A stretch of 64,000 bases of DNA from Candidatus Mediterraneibacter merdipullorum (GTDB lineage: Bacteria; Bacillota; Clostridia; Lachnospirales; Lachnospiraceae): positions 51,202-115,201 of the forward strand of contig DXAL01000017.1 in assembly GCA_019117125.1 (NCBI GenBank). Direction: 5' to 3'. Under the pieces are notes generated by a model. That model saw only the letters and a program-made list of their open reading frames with translations, searched no databases and was not told the DNA's origin. The translations under genes and the position numbers were made by a program. Positions 44,925 to 54,176 of the stretch are shown here, in pieces (within the stretch, counting starts at the first letter, position 1; every line of letters starts with the position of its first letter).

Positions 44925-47579
44925 GTGAACTACGGAAAAAATAATATATCCAGAAGAAAGAAGAGGATTTCTTCCAAGAAGAGGATGAAGAAAAAGCGCG
45001 TAGGCGTCCGCTTTTTTAAGGCTCTCGTCATCTGCATACTCCTGCTGGGAGTCATCTGCGTCATCGGAGCCGCCATCTTCGCGAAGAAGATTATCGACAA
45101 TACGCCCGCCGTGTCCGCAGACGATATCCTGCCCAAGGGATACACGACGAACATCACGGACCAGGAGGGAAATCTCATCGAGACGCTCAAAGACTCGGAT
45201 TCCAACCGCGTCTACAAGACGTATGATGAGATAACGGCGAACTCGAAATTTCTCCCGCAGGCATTTATCGCCATTGAGGACGAGCGTTTCTACGAGCACA
45301 ACGGCGTCGATATCCAGGGCATCATACGAGCCGCTTTTGTGGGCATCTCCAACGGTTTTGATTTCTCCGAAGGAGCCAGCACCCTGACGCAGCAGCTCAT
45401 CAAGAACAATGTGTTCCCGGATTTCGTCAATGAGTCCACGTTCTTCGACCGGCTTGAGCGAAAATTGCAGGAGCAGTATCTCGCCCTCGAAATTGAGAAA
45501 GAGATGAGCAAGGAAGAGATACTGGAAGCCTATATGAACACCATCAACCTGGGACAGGGATGCCTGGGCGTGCAGACCGCCTCCACGCGGTATTTTAACA
45601 AAGACGCTTCCGAGCTCACGCTGTCGGAATGTGCGGTCATCGCAGCCATCACCCAGAACCCGACCGAGTACGACCCGGTGACCTATCCGGAAAACAATGC
45701 CCGGAGACGCCAGATCGTCCTCGACAACATGCTGGACCAGGGATACATCGACCAGGCGCAGTACGATGAAGCTGTGGCGGACAACGTCTACGACCGCATC
45801 CTCCAGACGGCAGCGGCCACCGAAGACACCACGCCCTACTCCTACTTCACCGACGCCCTCATCGACGATGTGATTGAGGACCTCATCGACCAGAAGGGCT
45901 ACACGGAGACACAGGCATACAACCTGCTCTACAGCGGCGGTCTTACCATCGCTTCCACCCAGGACATGGACATCCAGAAAATCTGCGATGAGGAAGTGGC
46001 AAAAGAAGAATACTATCCCGTCACCGAGTACGGGCTGGAGTACGCCCTCACCATCCACCGGGCGGACGGTTCCGCCGAGAACTACAGCAAGGAAAACCTT
46101 GCCCAGTACATCCGGGAGACGCAGAATGACAAGAACCCACTCGTCTTCTCCTCCAAAGATGAGGCGAAAGAGGCCATCGAGTCCTACAAGTCCACGCTCA
46201 ACATCGATACAGAGGCGGGCGACATCGTGGACGAACGGTACGACATCACCCTGCAGCCCCAGGTTTCCTTCGTCGTCATGGACCAGCAGACCGGACAGGT
46301 CAAGGCAATCGTGGGCGGACGCGGGGAAAAGAGCGGCAACCGCACCCTGAACCGTGCGACCGACTCTACCCAGCAGCCGGGTTCCTGTTTCAAGATTCTC
46401 TCGACCTACGGACCCGGTCTCAACGAAGGCGACATCACCCTGGCGACCACCGTGGTCGACGAGCCGTTCAAATACGAGAGCGGACAGGAAGTCCACAACT
46501 CGACCAACCGGTACATCGGCTCCACCACCGTGCGAAACGCCATCACACAGTCCATCAACACCTGTGCCGCACGCACCCTCACCGAGACGGTCGGCATTGG
46601 CACGGGATATGAATATGTGAAACGCTTCGGCTTCTCCACCCTGACGGCGGACGACCAGAACCAGGCGCTGGCGCTGGGCGGCATCACACACGGTGTGTAC
46701 AACATCGAGCTGACCGCTGCTTTTGCAGCCATCGCGAACCGGGGCGAATACACGGAGCCCATCCTTTACACCCAGATTCTCGACCATGACGGGAACGTGC
46801 TCATTGACAACAGCGCGCCTGACACCCGGGAAGTGTTCAAGGATTCTACCGCTTACCTGCTGACAAGCGCCATGCAGGACGTAGTGAGCCGCGGTACCGC
46901 TGCCAGCGCCCATGTGGCGATTGACGGGATCGACACCGCAGGCAAGACCGGTTCCACCGATGACTACGAGGACCGCTGGTTCTGCGGATTCACCCCCTAC
47001 TATACCGCAGGCATCTGGGGCGGATACGACGAGAACAAGTCCATGGACAACATGGGCACCTGGCATCTGGGCATCTGGAGAGGAATCATGCAGCGCATCC
47101 ACGAAGGGCTGGATGACGCGGAATTTGAACGCCCCTCTTCTGTCGTACAGAAGACCATCTGTACCAAGACCGGGCTCCTTGCAGTGAGCGGATGCCCGGC
47201 AAGGACCGACTACTTTGACAAGGATTTCCTGCCGGATACGTACTGTTCGGGACATGTGACCGAACGGCCGCAGACGGACGAAGAGGACGAGGAAGACGCG
47301 GAGAATCCGGATGAGACAACAGAGGAAACGCCCGAGACCACCGAACCGGCCGCACCGGAAGGCGGCGGCGAGACCGCTCCTCCTGCTTCGGAAGGCGGCG
47401 GCGGTGGCAGCAGCCAGACCGGCGACGGCAATGGCGGTCAGTCCGGCGGCGGTGGCGGTGGCGGAGAAACCACTCCTCCGCCGACTCCGGATAGCGGCGG
47501 CGGCAGCGGCGACGGTGGCGGTGGCGGCAGCGGCGACGGTGGCGGCGGCGACGCACCCGCTGCCCAGGACGCAGGATGA
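44925..47579 (+). CDS. Bifunctional penicillin-binding protein 1A with Gly-rich tail
   Basis: Class A PBP of 884 residues that polymerises and cross-links peptidoglycan. A basic cytoplasmic stretch (RRKKRISSKKRMKKKRVGVR) and one membrane helix (ALVICILLLGVICVIGAAIF) lead to the glycosyltransferase domain: IEDERFYEHNGVDIQGIIRA with catalytic Glu, EGASTLTQQLIKNNVFPD and EILEAYMNTINLGQGCLGVQ. The transpeptidase domain has SxxK in TQQPGSCFKIL, SxN in ITQSINTCAA and KTG in DTAGKTGSTDDY. After about 780 comes a Glu/Thr/Pro then Gly/Ser low-complexity tail of about 100 residues. The start is a GTG at 44925, with AAAGGAGG nine bases upstream. It ends in a terminator shared with the convergent SDR gene. 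Confidence 0.95.
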   Translation: MNYGKNNISRRKKRISSKKRMKKKRVGVRFFKALVICILLLGVICVIGAAIFAKKIIDNTPAVSADDILPKGYTTNITDQEGNLIETLKDSDSNRVYKTYDEITANSKFLPQAFIAIEDERFYEHNGVDIQGIIRAAFVGISNGFDFSEGASTLTQQLIKNNVFPDFVNESTFFDRLERKLQEQYLALEIEKEMSKEEILEAYMNTINLGQGCLGVQTASTRYFNKDASELTLSECAVIAAITQNPTEYDPVTYPENNARRRQIVLDNMLDQGYIDQAQYDEAVADNVYDRILQTAAATEDTTPYSYFTDALIDDVIEDLIDQKGYTETQAYNLLYSGGLTIASTQDMDIQKICDEEVAKEEYYPVTEYGLEYALTIHRADGSAENYSKENLAQYIRETQNDKNPLVFSSKDEAKEAIESYKSTLNIDTEAGDIVDERYDITLQPQVSFVVMDQQTGQVKAIVGGRGEKSGNRTLNRATDSTQQPGSCFKILSTYGPGLNEGDITLATTVVDEPFKYESGQEVHNSTNRYIGSTTVRNAITQSINTCAARTLTETVGIGTGYEYVKRFGFSTLTADDQNQALALGGITHGVYNIELTAAFAAIANRGEYTEPILYTQILDHDGNVLIDNSAPDTREVFKDSTAYLLTSAMQDVVSRGTAASAHVAIDGIDTAGKTGSTDDYEDRWFCGFTPYYTAGIWGGYDENKSMDNMGTWHLGIWRGIMQRIHEGLDDAEFERPSSVVQKTICTKTGLLAVSGCPARTDYFDKDFLPDTYCSGHVTERPQTDEEDEEDAENPDETTEETPETTEPAAPEGGGETAPPASEGGGGGSSQTGDGNGGQSGGGGGGGETTPPPTPDSGGGSGDGGGGGSGDGGGGDAPAAQDAG

Positions 47580-47599
47580 CCTTCCCGCCAGTCTTTACA

Positions 47600-47639
47600 A
47601 AAGAGGACCCCACGGGGATATCCGTGAGGTCCTCTTTTT
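47600..47639. terminator. Bidirectional terminator between pbp1A and the SDR gene
   Basis: AAAGAGGACC-CCACGG pairs with CCGTGAGGTCCTCTTT (one bulge), loop GATAT, with a T-run on the plus strand and an A-rich left flank serving the minus strand. Confidence 0.9.
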
Positions 47640-47667
47640 ATGCCTTTTTGCAATGCCGTTTCTCATC

Positions 47668-48432
47668 CTATATCAGGAAGGAGCTGCTGATGCCCCCGTC
47701 CACCACCAGGTCGATGCCCGTGATGAACCGGGCGGCGTCGGACGCCAGGAAGGCGGCTGCCATGCCCAGGTCTTTCGTCTGGGTAAAGCCCCGCATGGGC
47801 GTGCGCTCCTCAATCTCTTTCAGCCGCTCCGGCGTCTTCACATTGGTCTTTGCCAGCATGTCCGTGTAGACAAATCCGGGATTCAAACTGTTTACCCGGA
47901 TGCCGTAGGGTCCCAGGTCGCGGGCAAGGCTCCGCGCCAGCCCCTTCACCCCGCTTTTGCACACCGTGTACGCCTGTATCTCATGCATGCCGAGGATGGA
48001 TGCCAGCGAGGAGATGAAGAGGATGCTGCCTCCGCTCTTCCGCTCTTTCATCCGCGCCGCCACTGCCTGGGAGAGGAGGAACGGCGCTTTCGCCTGGGTC
48101 GCCACGATGCGGTCAAACTCCTCCGGCGTGAAGTCGAAATAGTCTTTCTTGATGTTGATACCCGCGTTATTGACCAGGATGTCCACCGGTCCTTTCTCCT
48201 CGATGGCGTCCAACAGCCGGTCATACTCTTCGGTCCTGGTCACATCGAAGGGATACCAGCGGCACCGCTCCCCGAGCCGGTCCGCAGCCTCTTTGAGCAC
48301 CTCCGCCCTTCGCCCGGCGATGACCACATCCGCCCCTGCATCATACATCTGCTCTGCAATGGCGTAGCCGATGCCTGTGGCCCCGCCTGTGATGAGCGCT
48401 GTCTTTCCTTCCAGTGAGATTTCTTTTAACAT
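47668..48432 (-). CDS. Short-chain dehydrogenase/reductase
   Basis: A 254-residue classical SDR. The cofactor loop is TALITGGATGIGYAIAEQMY, then GPVDILVNNAGINIKKDYF. The catalytic Ser lies in SILFISSLASILGM, YxxxK in IQAYTVCKSGVKGLARSLAR, and RVNSLNPGFVYTDM ends the core. It is closest in pattern to gluconate 5-dehydrogenase/KduD-type sugar-acid or polyol dehydrogenases; the substrate is not fixed. The ATG at 48432 has GAGAGGT upstream. It lies 117 bp after the symporter gene, separated by a 29-bp palindrome, and so is probably in the same unit and under the same DeoR-like control. Confidence 0.9.
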   Translation of the reverse strand: MLKEISLEGKTALITGGATGIGYAIAEQMYDAGADVVIAGRRAEVLKEAADRLGERCRWYPFDVTRTEEYDRLLDAIEEKGPVDILVNNAGINIKKDYFDFTPEEFDRIVATQAKAPFLLSQAVAARMKERKSGGSILFISSLASILGMHEIQAYTVCKSGVKGLARSLARDLGPYGIRVNSLNPGFVYTDMLAKTNVKTPERLKEIEERTPMRGFTQTKDLGMAAAFLASDAARFITGIDLVVDGGISSSFLI

Positions 48433-48482
48433 GTCTGTACCTCTCTTTCCTGTTTCTGATTTCCCGTGCTCCTGAACGGGGA

Positions 48483-48511
48483 ACGGGATGCAGGAAGTTC
48501 CTGCATCCCGT
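48483..48511. other. 29-bp near-perfect palindrome
   Basis: ACGGGATGCAGGAA and TTCCTGCATCCCGT, 14-bp perfect arms around a single G (48497), flanked by a further GTGCTC/GAGCAC pair. It lies between the symporter and SDR genes. No T-run follows, so it may be an mRNA-stabilising hairpin, an attenuator or a protein-binding site. Confidence 0.85.
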
Positions 48512-48549
48512 CCGCCTGAGCACAATACGATATTTTCATTTTCCTGTCA

Positions 48550-49911
48550 TCAGTCCATCTTGTTGTAGATATCTTTCTTCAGGACGCCTTCCTTGAAGTT
48601 TACGATGACATTGGTCGCCGCGTCGCCGATGACGTTCAGCGTGATGACCGCCATACCCGGCAGGTAGTTCATCGCCAGCACAAGGGAATAGCCGATCATG
48701 CACAGTTCGGAACTCATGCCCAGTCCGGTCATGACAACGTATACCATCGTCGTTCCGGCTACCGGGATCGCCGGGCATCCCATCGCAGTACAGATGGAGA
48801 GGAATGCCGCCATCACAAGCATGGACGGTGTGATATCAATGCCTGCCGCCGTGGCGATAAAGGTCACTGCGATCATGTGCATCGCCGTCGTACCGTTCAT
48901 GTTGATTGTCATACCGGTGGGAAGGACGAAACTGCTGATTTCTTCCGTACATCCGAGCTCGTTGATACAGGTCTTCGTGTTCAGCGGAAGAGTTGCCGCT
49001 GAGGAGTTGGTCGCCGCCGCGAACAGTCCGATCTTAAAGGATTTCTTCAGGAACGGGAACGGGTTGAGCCGCGTCGTCAGGAAGATGCCGATCGGATAAA
49101 TCGTAGATACAAGCACCAGGCTGACGATAATGGTCGTCACCATCCACACGAGGGTCGGACGGATGTACTCCACTCCGTATACGGCAAGGGTCCTGCAAAT
49201 CATGCAGAAGATTGCCGTCGGACCTACTTTGTCTATCAGGAAGTTCAAGAACATCTGGATAATGTCGTTTAAGTTCTCCAGCACTTTTCTCAGGGGTTCC
49301 GTCTTCTCGCCGAGGAAGGTCATGCACAGACCCATGATGATAGCCACCACGCAGACCGCAAGAATCTCATTGTTGGAGGAAAATGCGGTAAACAGGTTGG
49401 ACGGCACTGCCGTGATGATGGCTGTCAGCGGGTTGTATCCTTCCATCGTCACCGCCTCGGTCGCCATCTCGCTGGGCAGGTTGACATTGAACCATCCCAT
49501 CATCTTTACGAAGTATGCCGCCGCTCCTGCAAGAGCCGCCGCCACAACGTAGAAACAGATATAAGTAAGGAACGTCTTTCCCGCAATCTTTCCGAGCCGC
49601 TCCGGATTTGCAAGGCTGCACATCGCAAGACTCAGGGAAGTCAGCACCAGGGGCACGATCGCCATCTGGAGTCCTCTCATGAAGAGCTGCCCCGCTATGT
49701 AGAAGAGTCCCAGACCCTGGAGTCCGTTGGTCGTCGTGATGTCCTGGAAGAAAATGGCGTCGACCACGTTCCAGACTTTCTCATTGCCGTTTCCGTTTAA
49801 GAATTCCCGGAGTACCAGGCAGAGGAAGCCGACCACGAATCCCGCGATGACCGCGATGATCATCCGTTTTACGATGGAAGCTCTCTTCTTTTCTTTCTTT
49901 TCATTTCCCAT
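48550..49911 (-). CDS. Dicarboxylate/amino acid:cation symporter (DAACS family)
   Basis: A 453-residue secondary transporter of the GltP/DctA type. It has several hydrophobic segments from MIIAVIAGFVVGFLCLVL on, the serine-rich re-entrant segment AATNSSAATLPLNTKTCINE, and the substrate/cation motif LPTGMTINMNGTTAMHMIAV. It moves C4-dicarboxylates or acidic/neutral amino acids with Na+ or H+. The ATG at 49911 has GGTGG six bases upstream. Its promoter at 49994-50022 is flanked by operator-like repeats shared with the polyol operon, so it is probably co-regulated with sugar catabolism. The SDR gene follows. Confidence 0.92.
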   Translation of the reverse strand: MGNEKKEKKRASIVKRMIIAVIAGFVVGFLCLVLREFLNGNGNEKVWNVVDAIFFQDITTTNGLQGLGLFYIAGQLFMRGLQMAIVPLVLTSLSLAMCSLANPERLGKIAGKTFLTYICFYVVAAALAGAAAYFVKMMGWFNVNLPSEMATEAVTMEGYNPLTAIITAVPSNLFTAFSSNNEILAVCVVAIIMGLCMTFLGEKTEPLRKVLENLNDIIQMFLNFLIDKVGPTAIFCMICRTLAVYGVEYIRPTLVWMVTTIIVSLVLVSTIYPIGIFLTTRLNPFPFLKKSFKIGLFAAATNSSAATLPLNTKTCINELGCTEEISSFVLPTGMTINMNGTTAMHMIAVTFIATAAGIDITPSMLVMAAFLSICTAMGCPAIPVAGTTMVYVVMTGLGMSSELCMIGYSLVLAMNYLPGMAVITLNVIGDAATNVIVNFKEGVLKKDIYNKMD

Positions 49912-49993
49912 GATTCCACCTACCTCATTTCTTTGTTTTTTTGTTGTGCTCTTTTCCCATTCGTTGTAGATATTGCACCAACGCTTTACACAT

Positions 49994-50155
49994 ATTTTAC
50001 GATTCGGGGCATGGCATGTCAACATTTTTTCTTTATTTCAAAGATTTTTCTATGTTTTAACCAAATTTTTCATTCTTTTTTTGGTATATATTTTTTTGAT
50101 TTATTCATTTTTTCTTTGTTTCAAAAGCATTTTCATAGATGAATGTTTTGTTTCA
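49994..50155 (-). promoter_or_regulatory. Symporter promoter with upstream CTTTG-TTT-CAAAG-like operators
   Basis: This accounts for most of the 373-bp gap at 49912-50284. Minus strand: perfect -35 TTGACA (50017-50022), 17-bp spacer, -10 TAAAAT (49994-49999). Upstream lie operator-like copies: CTTTATTTCAAAG (50031-50043), CTTTGTTTCAAAA (50114-50126) and TTTTGTTTCA (50146-50155). A partial CTTTGTTTTT lies downstream at 49931. The same motif recurs at the promoter of the polyol operon (58725-58863). The regulator is probably the DeoR-type protein encoded at 50285-51142. Confidence 0.7.
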
Positions 50156-50205
50156 CTGTGTTTGACAAGCAGTCAGCCTTTGTTCCGGAAGATGACCGGG
50201 AAGCC

Positions 50206-50240
50206 AAAAAAGCGCCGGCATCCGAAGATGCCGACGCTTT
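50206..50240 (-). terminator. Terminator of the polyol operon
   Basis: Minus strand: AAAGCGTCGGCATC-TTCG-GATGCCGGCGCTTTTTT, a strong stem with a UUCG tetraloop and T-run. It starts 45 bp after the DeoR-type regulator gene. Confidence 0.93.
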
Positions 50241-50284
50241 CGTTCTCTTTATGATATTCTTTTTCCCTCTTCCTTCTGGCGCTC

Positions 50285-51142
50285 TCAGCAGATAAGCTGG
50301 ATGCCGTGTTCCCTGCAGTAGCGGACCCATTCCTCATCCGGCATCCGGTCCGTGATGAGATAATTCACACGGTCCAGGTCGATGAGGTGGACGAACGCCG
50401 ACTGACCGAACTTGGAATAATCTGCCAGGAGAGCGACCTCCTGTGCCTGGGCAAGCATGGCTTTCTTCATCTCCGCCTCGCTCTCATTGGAGTCCAGGAC
50501 GCCTTTTTCGATGCTCAGTCCCTTGCAGCTGATGAGCGCAAGGTCCACGTTGTACTTCTCAATGTTGGACTTGGCGAGCTGTCCCTGCAGGGACAGAGAT
50601 TTCCGGTTGAACTCTCCCCCGGTGGAGATGATGTTGAAACTGGACTGCTGGAACTCCCGGAACACCTCCGTGGAATTGGTCACGATGGTGATTTCCTGGG
50701 ATTCCGGGATAATCTTCAGCGCCTCCACCACCGTAGTGCTGGAATCCGCTATGACCGTGGTCTTCCCTTCCAGAAGCTTCGCCGTCTTCCTGGCAATCTC
50801 CTGCTTTTCCCGCAGATGTCTGCCAAGCCTCCGGTAAAAATGGATGCCCTCTTTCTGGGCGCCCTCGTTCCAGATGGCGCCGCCGTGTATCCTTGTGACG
50901 ATGCCGTCTGCTTCCAGTTTGTCCAGGTCTCTCCTTATCGTCTCTTCTGTCACCCGGCAGATTCTGCTCAGGTCGCTGACCGTGACTTTTTTCTCTGTCT
51001 GTACTGTCTGCCGGATGACCATCAACCTCTCTTTGCCAGCCATGCTTTCTACCCTTTCTCCGACAGCGGTATTTCTGCCGCCTTTTTCTAATAATAACTC
51101 ATCGGAGTTGGTTTTTGCAAGACTTTTGTCCTGTGAAAGCAT
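50285..51142 (-). CDS. DeoR/GlpR-family sugar-responsive repressor
   Basis: A 285-residue regulator. The winged-helix domain VTVSDLSRICRVTEETIRRD with LDKLEADGIVTRIHGGAI is the DeoR signature. The C-terminal sugar-phosphate sensor has TTVIADSSTTVVEALKIIPE, ISTGGEFNRKSLSLQG and ALLADYSKFGQSAFVHLIDL. Compared with the usual 250 residues it has about 38 extra at the N-terminus. The ATG at 51142 has AAGGAGG six bases upstream, but an internal ATG at about residue 39 (MAGKERLMVIRQ) also follows AAGGG. It is the last gene of the polyol operon. It probably represses this operon and the symporter operon via the CTTTG-TTT-CAAAG repeats, released by a phosphorylated sugar. Confidence 0.92.
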   Translation of the reverse strand: MLSQDKSLAKTNSDELLLEKGGRNTAVGERVESMAGKERLMVIRQTVQTEKKVTVSDLSRICRVTEETIRRDLDKLEADGIVTRIHGGAIWNEGAQKEGIHFYRRLGRHLREKQEIARKTAKLLEGKTTVIADSSTTVVEALKIIPESQEITIVTNSTEVFREFQQSSFNIISTGGEFNRKSLSLQGQLAKSNIEKYNVDLALISCKGLSIEKGVLDSNESEAEMKKAMLAQAQEVALLADYSKFGQSAFVHLIDLDRVNYLITDRMPDEEWVRYCREHGIQLIC

Positions 51143-51228
51143 GTTGTCCTCCTTCAAAACCTACACATTTCCGGTATAATCAGACGAAAATGGTCTTTAA
51201 AATACAGATGTGTATGGTTTTCTACTGT

Positions 51229-52221
51229 TTATTTGTCAATCTCTTCTGCCAGCTCTCTCATGTATGCCACATCTTCCGGAGCAAGGTCCAGCTCTGCGGA
51301 TTTGACATTTTCCTCAATCTGCTCTGCTGTCGTGGAACCGCTCAGGAGGTTCAGGAAGTCTCCCTGCGCGAGAATCCAGCCAAGCGCCAGGTTCGCGATG
51401 GTGCAGTTGTATTTCTCACACAGCGGTTTCCATTTGTCCATCATGTCCATCGCTGCCTGCATGTTGTCCGGCTGGAACCATTTCTTCGGAATCTGTGCTC
51501 CCACCGGTTTGTAATCTCTCGGCATTGTTCCGGAGAGCAGACCCATCTCAAGCGGTGAGTATGCCTGTATCGTCACGCCGTTCTCACGGCAGCACGGGAT
51601 GATCTCATCCTCAATGCCTCTGTCGAGGATGGAGTATTTTGCCTGGACAATGTCAAGGTCGCCCCATTTCAGGTACTCTTCGATGTGGTGGATGTCTACG
51701 TTGGCAGCACCGATGGCACGAATCTTGCCCTGTGCTTTCAGGTCGTTTAACACATCCATCGTCTTCTCAATCGGCACATAGTACGGAGAGCCTTCGATTG
51801 CCTGCCAGTGCGTCATGTATACATCCACATAATCTGTGCCCATGCGCTCCAGGGAAGCCTTGATTTCTTTCTTGACAGACTCGCTGTTTAAGTTCTTATA
51901 GAGCTGGATGCCGTTTACGACGTTGAACAGGTCGCCCTTCATCTCCTGGTCCCATGTCACACCGCATTTCGTGATGATGACAAGGTCCTCACGGTTCATG
52001 CCCTCCAGCGCTTTTCCAAGAATCTTCTCGCTGTTTCCGAAGTTGTATCCCGGAGCTGTATCGATGAGGTTCACGCCCGCCTTCGGCGCCTCGCGGATGG
52101 TGTCGACTACGACCTGAAGGTCATGGTCTCCGCCCCAGGCGCTTCCTCCGCCGATGGACCATGTTCCAAGACCGATTCTGGAGATATCAATACCTGTTTT
52201 TCCTAATTTCATTGTTTTCAT
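51229..52221 (-). CDS. Aldo/keto reductase
   Basis: A 330-residue NAD(P)H-dependent AKR. The catalytic tetrad is visible: Asp and Tyr in NLIDTAPGYNFGNSEKILGK, Lys in VIITKCGVTW and His in VYMTHWQAIEGSPY. The start MKTMKLGKTGIDISRIGLGTWS is typical. The family interconverts sugars/ketones and alcohols. Placed between the PfkB kinase and the DeoR regulator, it likely handles a sugar or polyol intermediate of this locus. The ATG at 52221 has AAAGGA upstream. The codons of this and the neighbouring genes look less GC-rich at third positions than those of the flanking housekeeping genes (by eye). Confidence 0.92.
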   Translation of the reverse strand: MKTMKLGKTGIDISRIGLGTWSIGGGSAWGGDHDLQVVVDTIREAPKAGVNLIDTAPGYNFGNSEKILGKALEGMNREDLVIITKCGVTWDQEMKGDLFNVVNGIQLYKNLNSESVKKEIKASLERMGTDYVDVYMTHWQAIEGSPYYVPIEKTMDVLNDLKAQGKIRAIGAANVDIHHIEEYLKWGDLDIVQAKYSILDRGIEDEIIPCCRENGVTIQAYSPLEMGLLSGTMPRDYKPVGAQIPKKWFQPDNMQAAMDMMDKWKPLCEKYNCTIANLALGWILAQGDFLNLLSGSTTAEQIEENVKSAELDLAPEDVAYMRELAEEIDK

Positions 52222-52258
52222 GTCTATTTTCCTTTCAAAACTCACTGCGTGTTTCTGT

Positions 52259-53221
52259 TTAAGCCTGCTGGGCGTAATACTCTTTCAGCCGCTCTTCCAC
52301 CTGCTCCCGGTTCTGAACGCCGGTCGTGGCGCCGATGCTCTGGACGCTGATGGATGCGGTCACATTTGCGAATTCCGCACATTCTTTCAGGGATTTCCCT
52401 TCCAGGATGGCTGTGATGAATCCGGATGCGAAGTTGTCGCCCGCGCCGATGGTATCGATTGCCGTGATGCCCTTCATCGCCGGGACTTCCAGCACGCTTC
52501 CGTCCTGGCTCTTGATAAAGCAGCCTTTCTTTCCGGTCTTGATGACCACATGCTGTACGCCGCACTCCATGAAGACATCCGCCACGTCATTCAGCTCTGT
52601 CTTGCCCGTCATCATGCACGCTTCGTCATAGTTCGGGAAGAAGTAATCCACATAGGACAGCGCCTCTTTGATGTCGTCCAGGGTCTCTCCCAGCCTTGCC
52701 TTAATCATATCCGCGCAGATAATCATATCATTCGCTTTTGCGACTTTGAATATCTTCACCAGTGCATCATTGTCAAGGAGCGGGTTGTTAAAAATACTTG
52801 CCAGCGAGAGCAGTCTCGCCTCGGGGATGCGGTCCAGGTCCACGTCGTCGATGGTCATCTTCCAGAGGCTTCCGTTGCGGTTCGTGACGAAGGTCCTCTC
52901 GCCGTCATGTGTCACAAGCCCCACGTTGATGGACGTATCCACGCCTTCTTTCATCTTCACGCCGGAGTGGTCGATCCCGTTTTTCTCACAGTGTTCTACG
53001 ATATAATTACCAACTGCATCTTTTCCTACCATGCTCATCAGACCAATCTTGTGTCCGAGGCGGGACATGATGGTCGCCTCGTTGATGGCGTCTCCGCCGA
53101 TGGTCATTGAAATCTGCTGCAGGGGGCAGGACTCGATGTCAAATATGTCTCTGCTGACGGGCTGCAGCGGGATATCCACAATTGCAGCGCCGACGCAGAT
53201 CACATCTAATTTCTTTTCCAC
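52259..53221 (-). CDS. PfkB-family carbohydrate kinase
   Basis: A 320-residue ribokinase-type sugar kinase. Signature 1 region: QQISMTIGGDAINEATIMSR. Signature 2: TAIDTIGAGDNFASGFITAI, with the catalytic Asp in GAGD. It phosphorylates a sugar or sugar-phosphate with ATP; family members include ribo-, fructo-, tagatose-6-phosphate and KDG kinases, and sequence alone does not decide. The start is a GTG at 53221, with GGAG six bases upstream, only 2 bp after the aldolase stop, so the two are translationally coupled. This suggests it supplies the aldolase substrate. Confidence 0.92.
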   Translation of the reverse strand: MEKKLDVICVGAAIVDIPLQPVSRDIFDIESCPLQQISMTIGGDAINEATIMSRLGHKIGLMSMVGKDAVGNYIVEHCEKNGIDHSGVKMKEGVDTSINVGLVTHDGERTFVTNRNGSLWKMTIDDVDLDRIPEARLLSLASIFNNPLLDNDALVKIFKVAKANDMIICADMIKARLGETLDDIKEALSYVDYFFPNYDEACMMTGKTELNDVADVFMECGVQHVVIKTGKKGCFIKSQDGSVLEVPAMKGITAIDTIGAGDNFASGFITAILEGKSLKECAEFANVTASISVQSIGATTGVQNREQVEERLKEYYAQQA

Positions 53222-53223
53222 TC

Positions 53224-54060
53224 TTACTCCGCCTTTCCGTCGTCTCCGAACAGATAGATTTTCTCAAGTGCACGCTGTTTTACTGCTGCTCTTACGGCTC
53301 TCTCCAGCTCAAGGAACGGTTTGTCCGTATTTGCATTGACTGCTGTCATCGCAGCCTGGCACAGCTCTGTGTGGATGTTGATTTTTGAGATACCGAGAGA
53401 GATGGCTGTCTTGATATCCTCATCGCCGATTCCGGATGCTCCGTGGAGTACCAGCGGTACGGATACAGCGTCTCTTACTTTCTCTACAACCTCGAAGTTC
53501 AGCTTCGGCTCGGATGTGTAGACGCCGTGCTGGTTTCCGATGGCAACTGCAAGGGAGTCGCAGCCTGTTCTCTCCACGAACTCAGCAGCCTGGTTCGGGT
53601 CTGTGTATTTGTAGCTTGCAAGCGCTTCCTCGTATACCGTCTCATTTCCCACATGACCGAGCTCAGCCTCTACCGGCACTCCCAGCGGATGGAAGTAGTC
53701 AACAACCTCTTTTGTCAGGCGGATGTTCTCCTCCAGGTCATATGCGGAAGCATCTCTCATGACAGAGTTCATGCCGTGTGTATATGCGTTCTGTACGATT
53801 TCCATGCTGCGTCCGTGATCCCAGTGCGTGATGACCGGCACCGTCGCTTTCTTTGCCATGGATACCATCATCCAGCAGAAGTCTTCAAAGGAAGTATTTC
53901 CCACGAATCCGGTACCGAAAGAGATGATGATCGGAGCCTTTGCCTCTTCTGCAGCGTCCATAACGCCCATGAGCATCTCCGCATTCCATACGTTGAAGTG
54001 CGGGATCGCATATTTTCCTTCAGTTGCTTTCTTTTCCCAATATCTGATATCTGCTAACAT
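53224..54060 (-). CDS. Class II (zinc) ketose-bisphosphate aldolase
   Basis: A 278-residue aldolase of the FbaA/GatY/KbaY family. Zinc ligands and catalytic residues are in VPVITHWDHGRSMEIVQNAY, VEAELGHVGNE, VLHGASGIGDEDIKTAI and KINIHTEL. Two deviations from common members are MRDASAYDLEENI for MIDGS and LHGASG for LHGGSG. It splits a ketose-1,6-bisphosphate (fructose, tagatose or an isomer) or a 1-phosphate into DHAP plus an aldehyde. The kinase gene follows immediately. The ATG at 54060 has AAAGGAA upstream. Confidence 0.92.
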   Translation of the reverse strand: MLADIRYWEKKATEGKYAIPHFNVWNAEMLMGVMDAAEEAKAPIIISFGTGFVGNTSFEDFCWMMVSMAKKATVPVITHWDHGRSMEIVQNAYTHGMNSVMRDASAYDLEENIRLTKEVVDYFHPLGVPVEAELGHVGNETVYEEALASYKYTDPNQAAEFVERTGCDSLAVAIGNQHGVYTSEPKLNFEVVEKVRDAVSVPLVLHGASGIGDEDIKTAISLGISKINIHTELCQAAMTAVNANTDKPFLELERAVRAAVKQRALEKIYLFGDDGKAE

Positions 54061-54176
54061 TGTCTTCGTTCCTTTCTTTTTTTTGCAGTATGCGGTTACT
54101 TTTATACACACGCAGGCAGCCGGAGGGTTTGGTATGGCAGAGAATAGTCACAGCCGCCCGCGCAGTGCCCCTGTTA

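Noticed and set aside
44919..47255. A 778-codon open frame antisense to pbp1A
   Set aside because: It is a shadow of a well-supported bifunctional PBP; no domain and no start signal.
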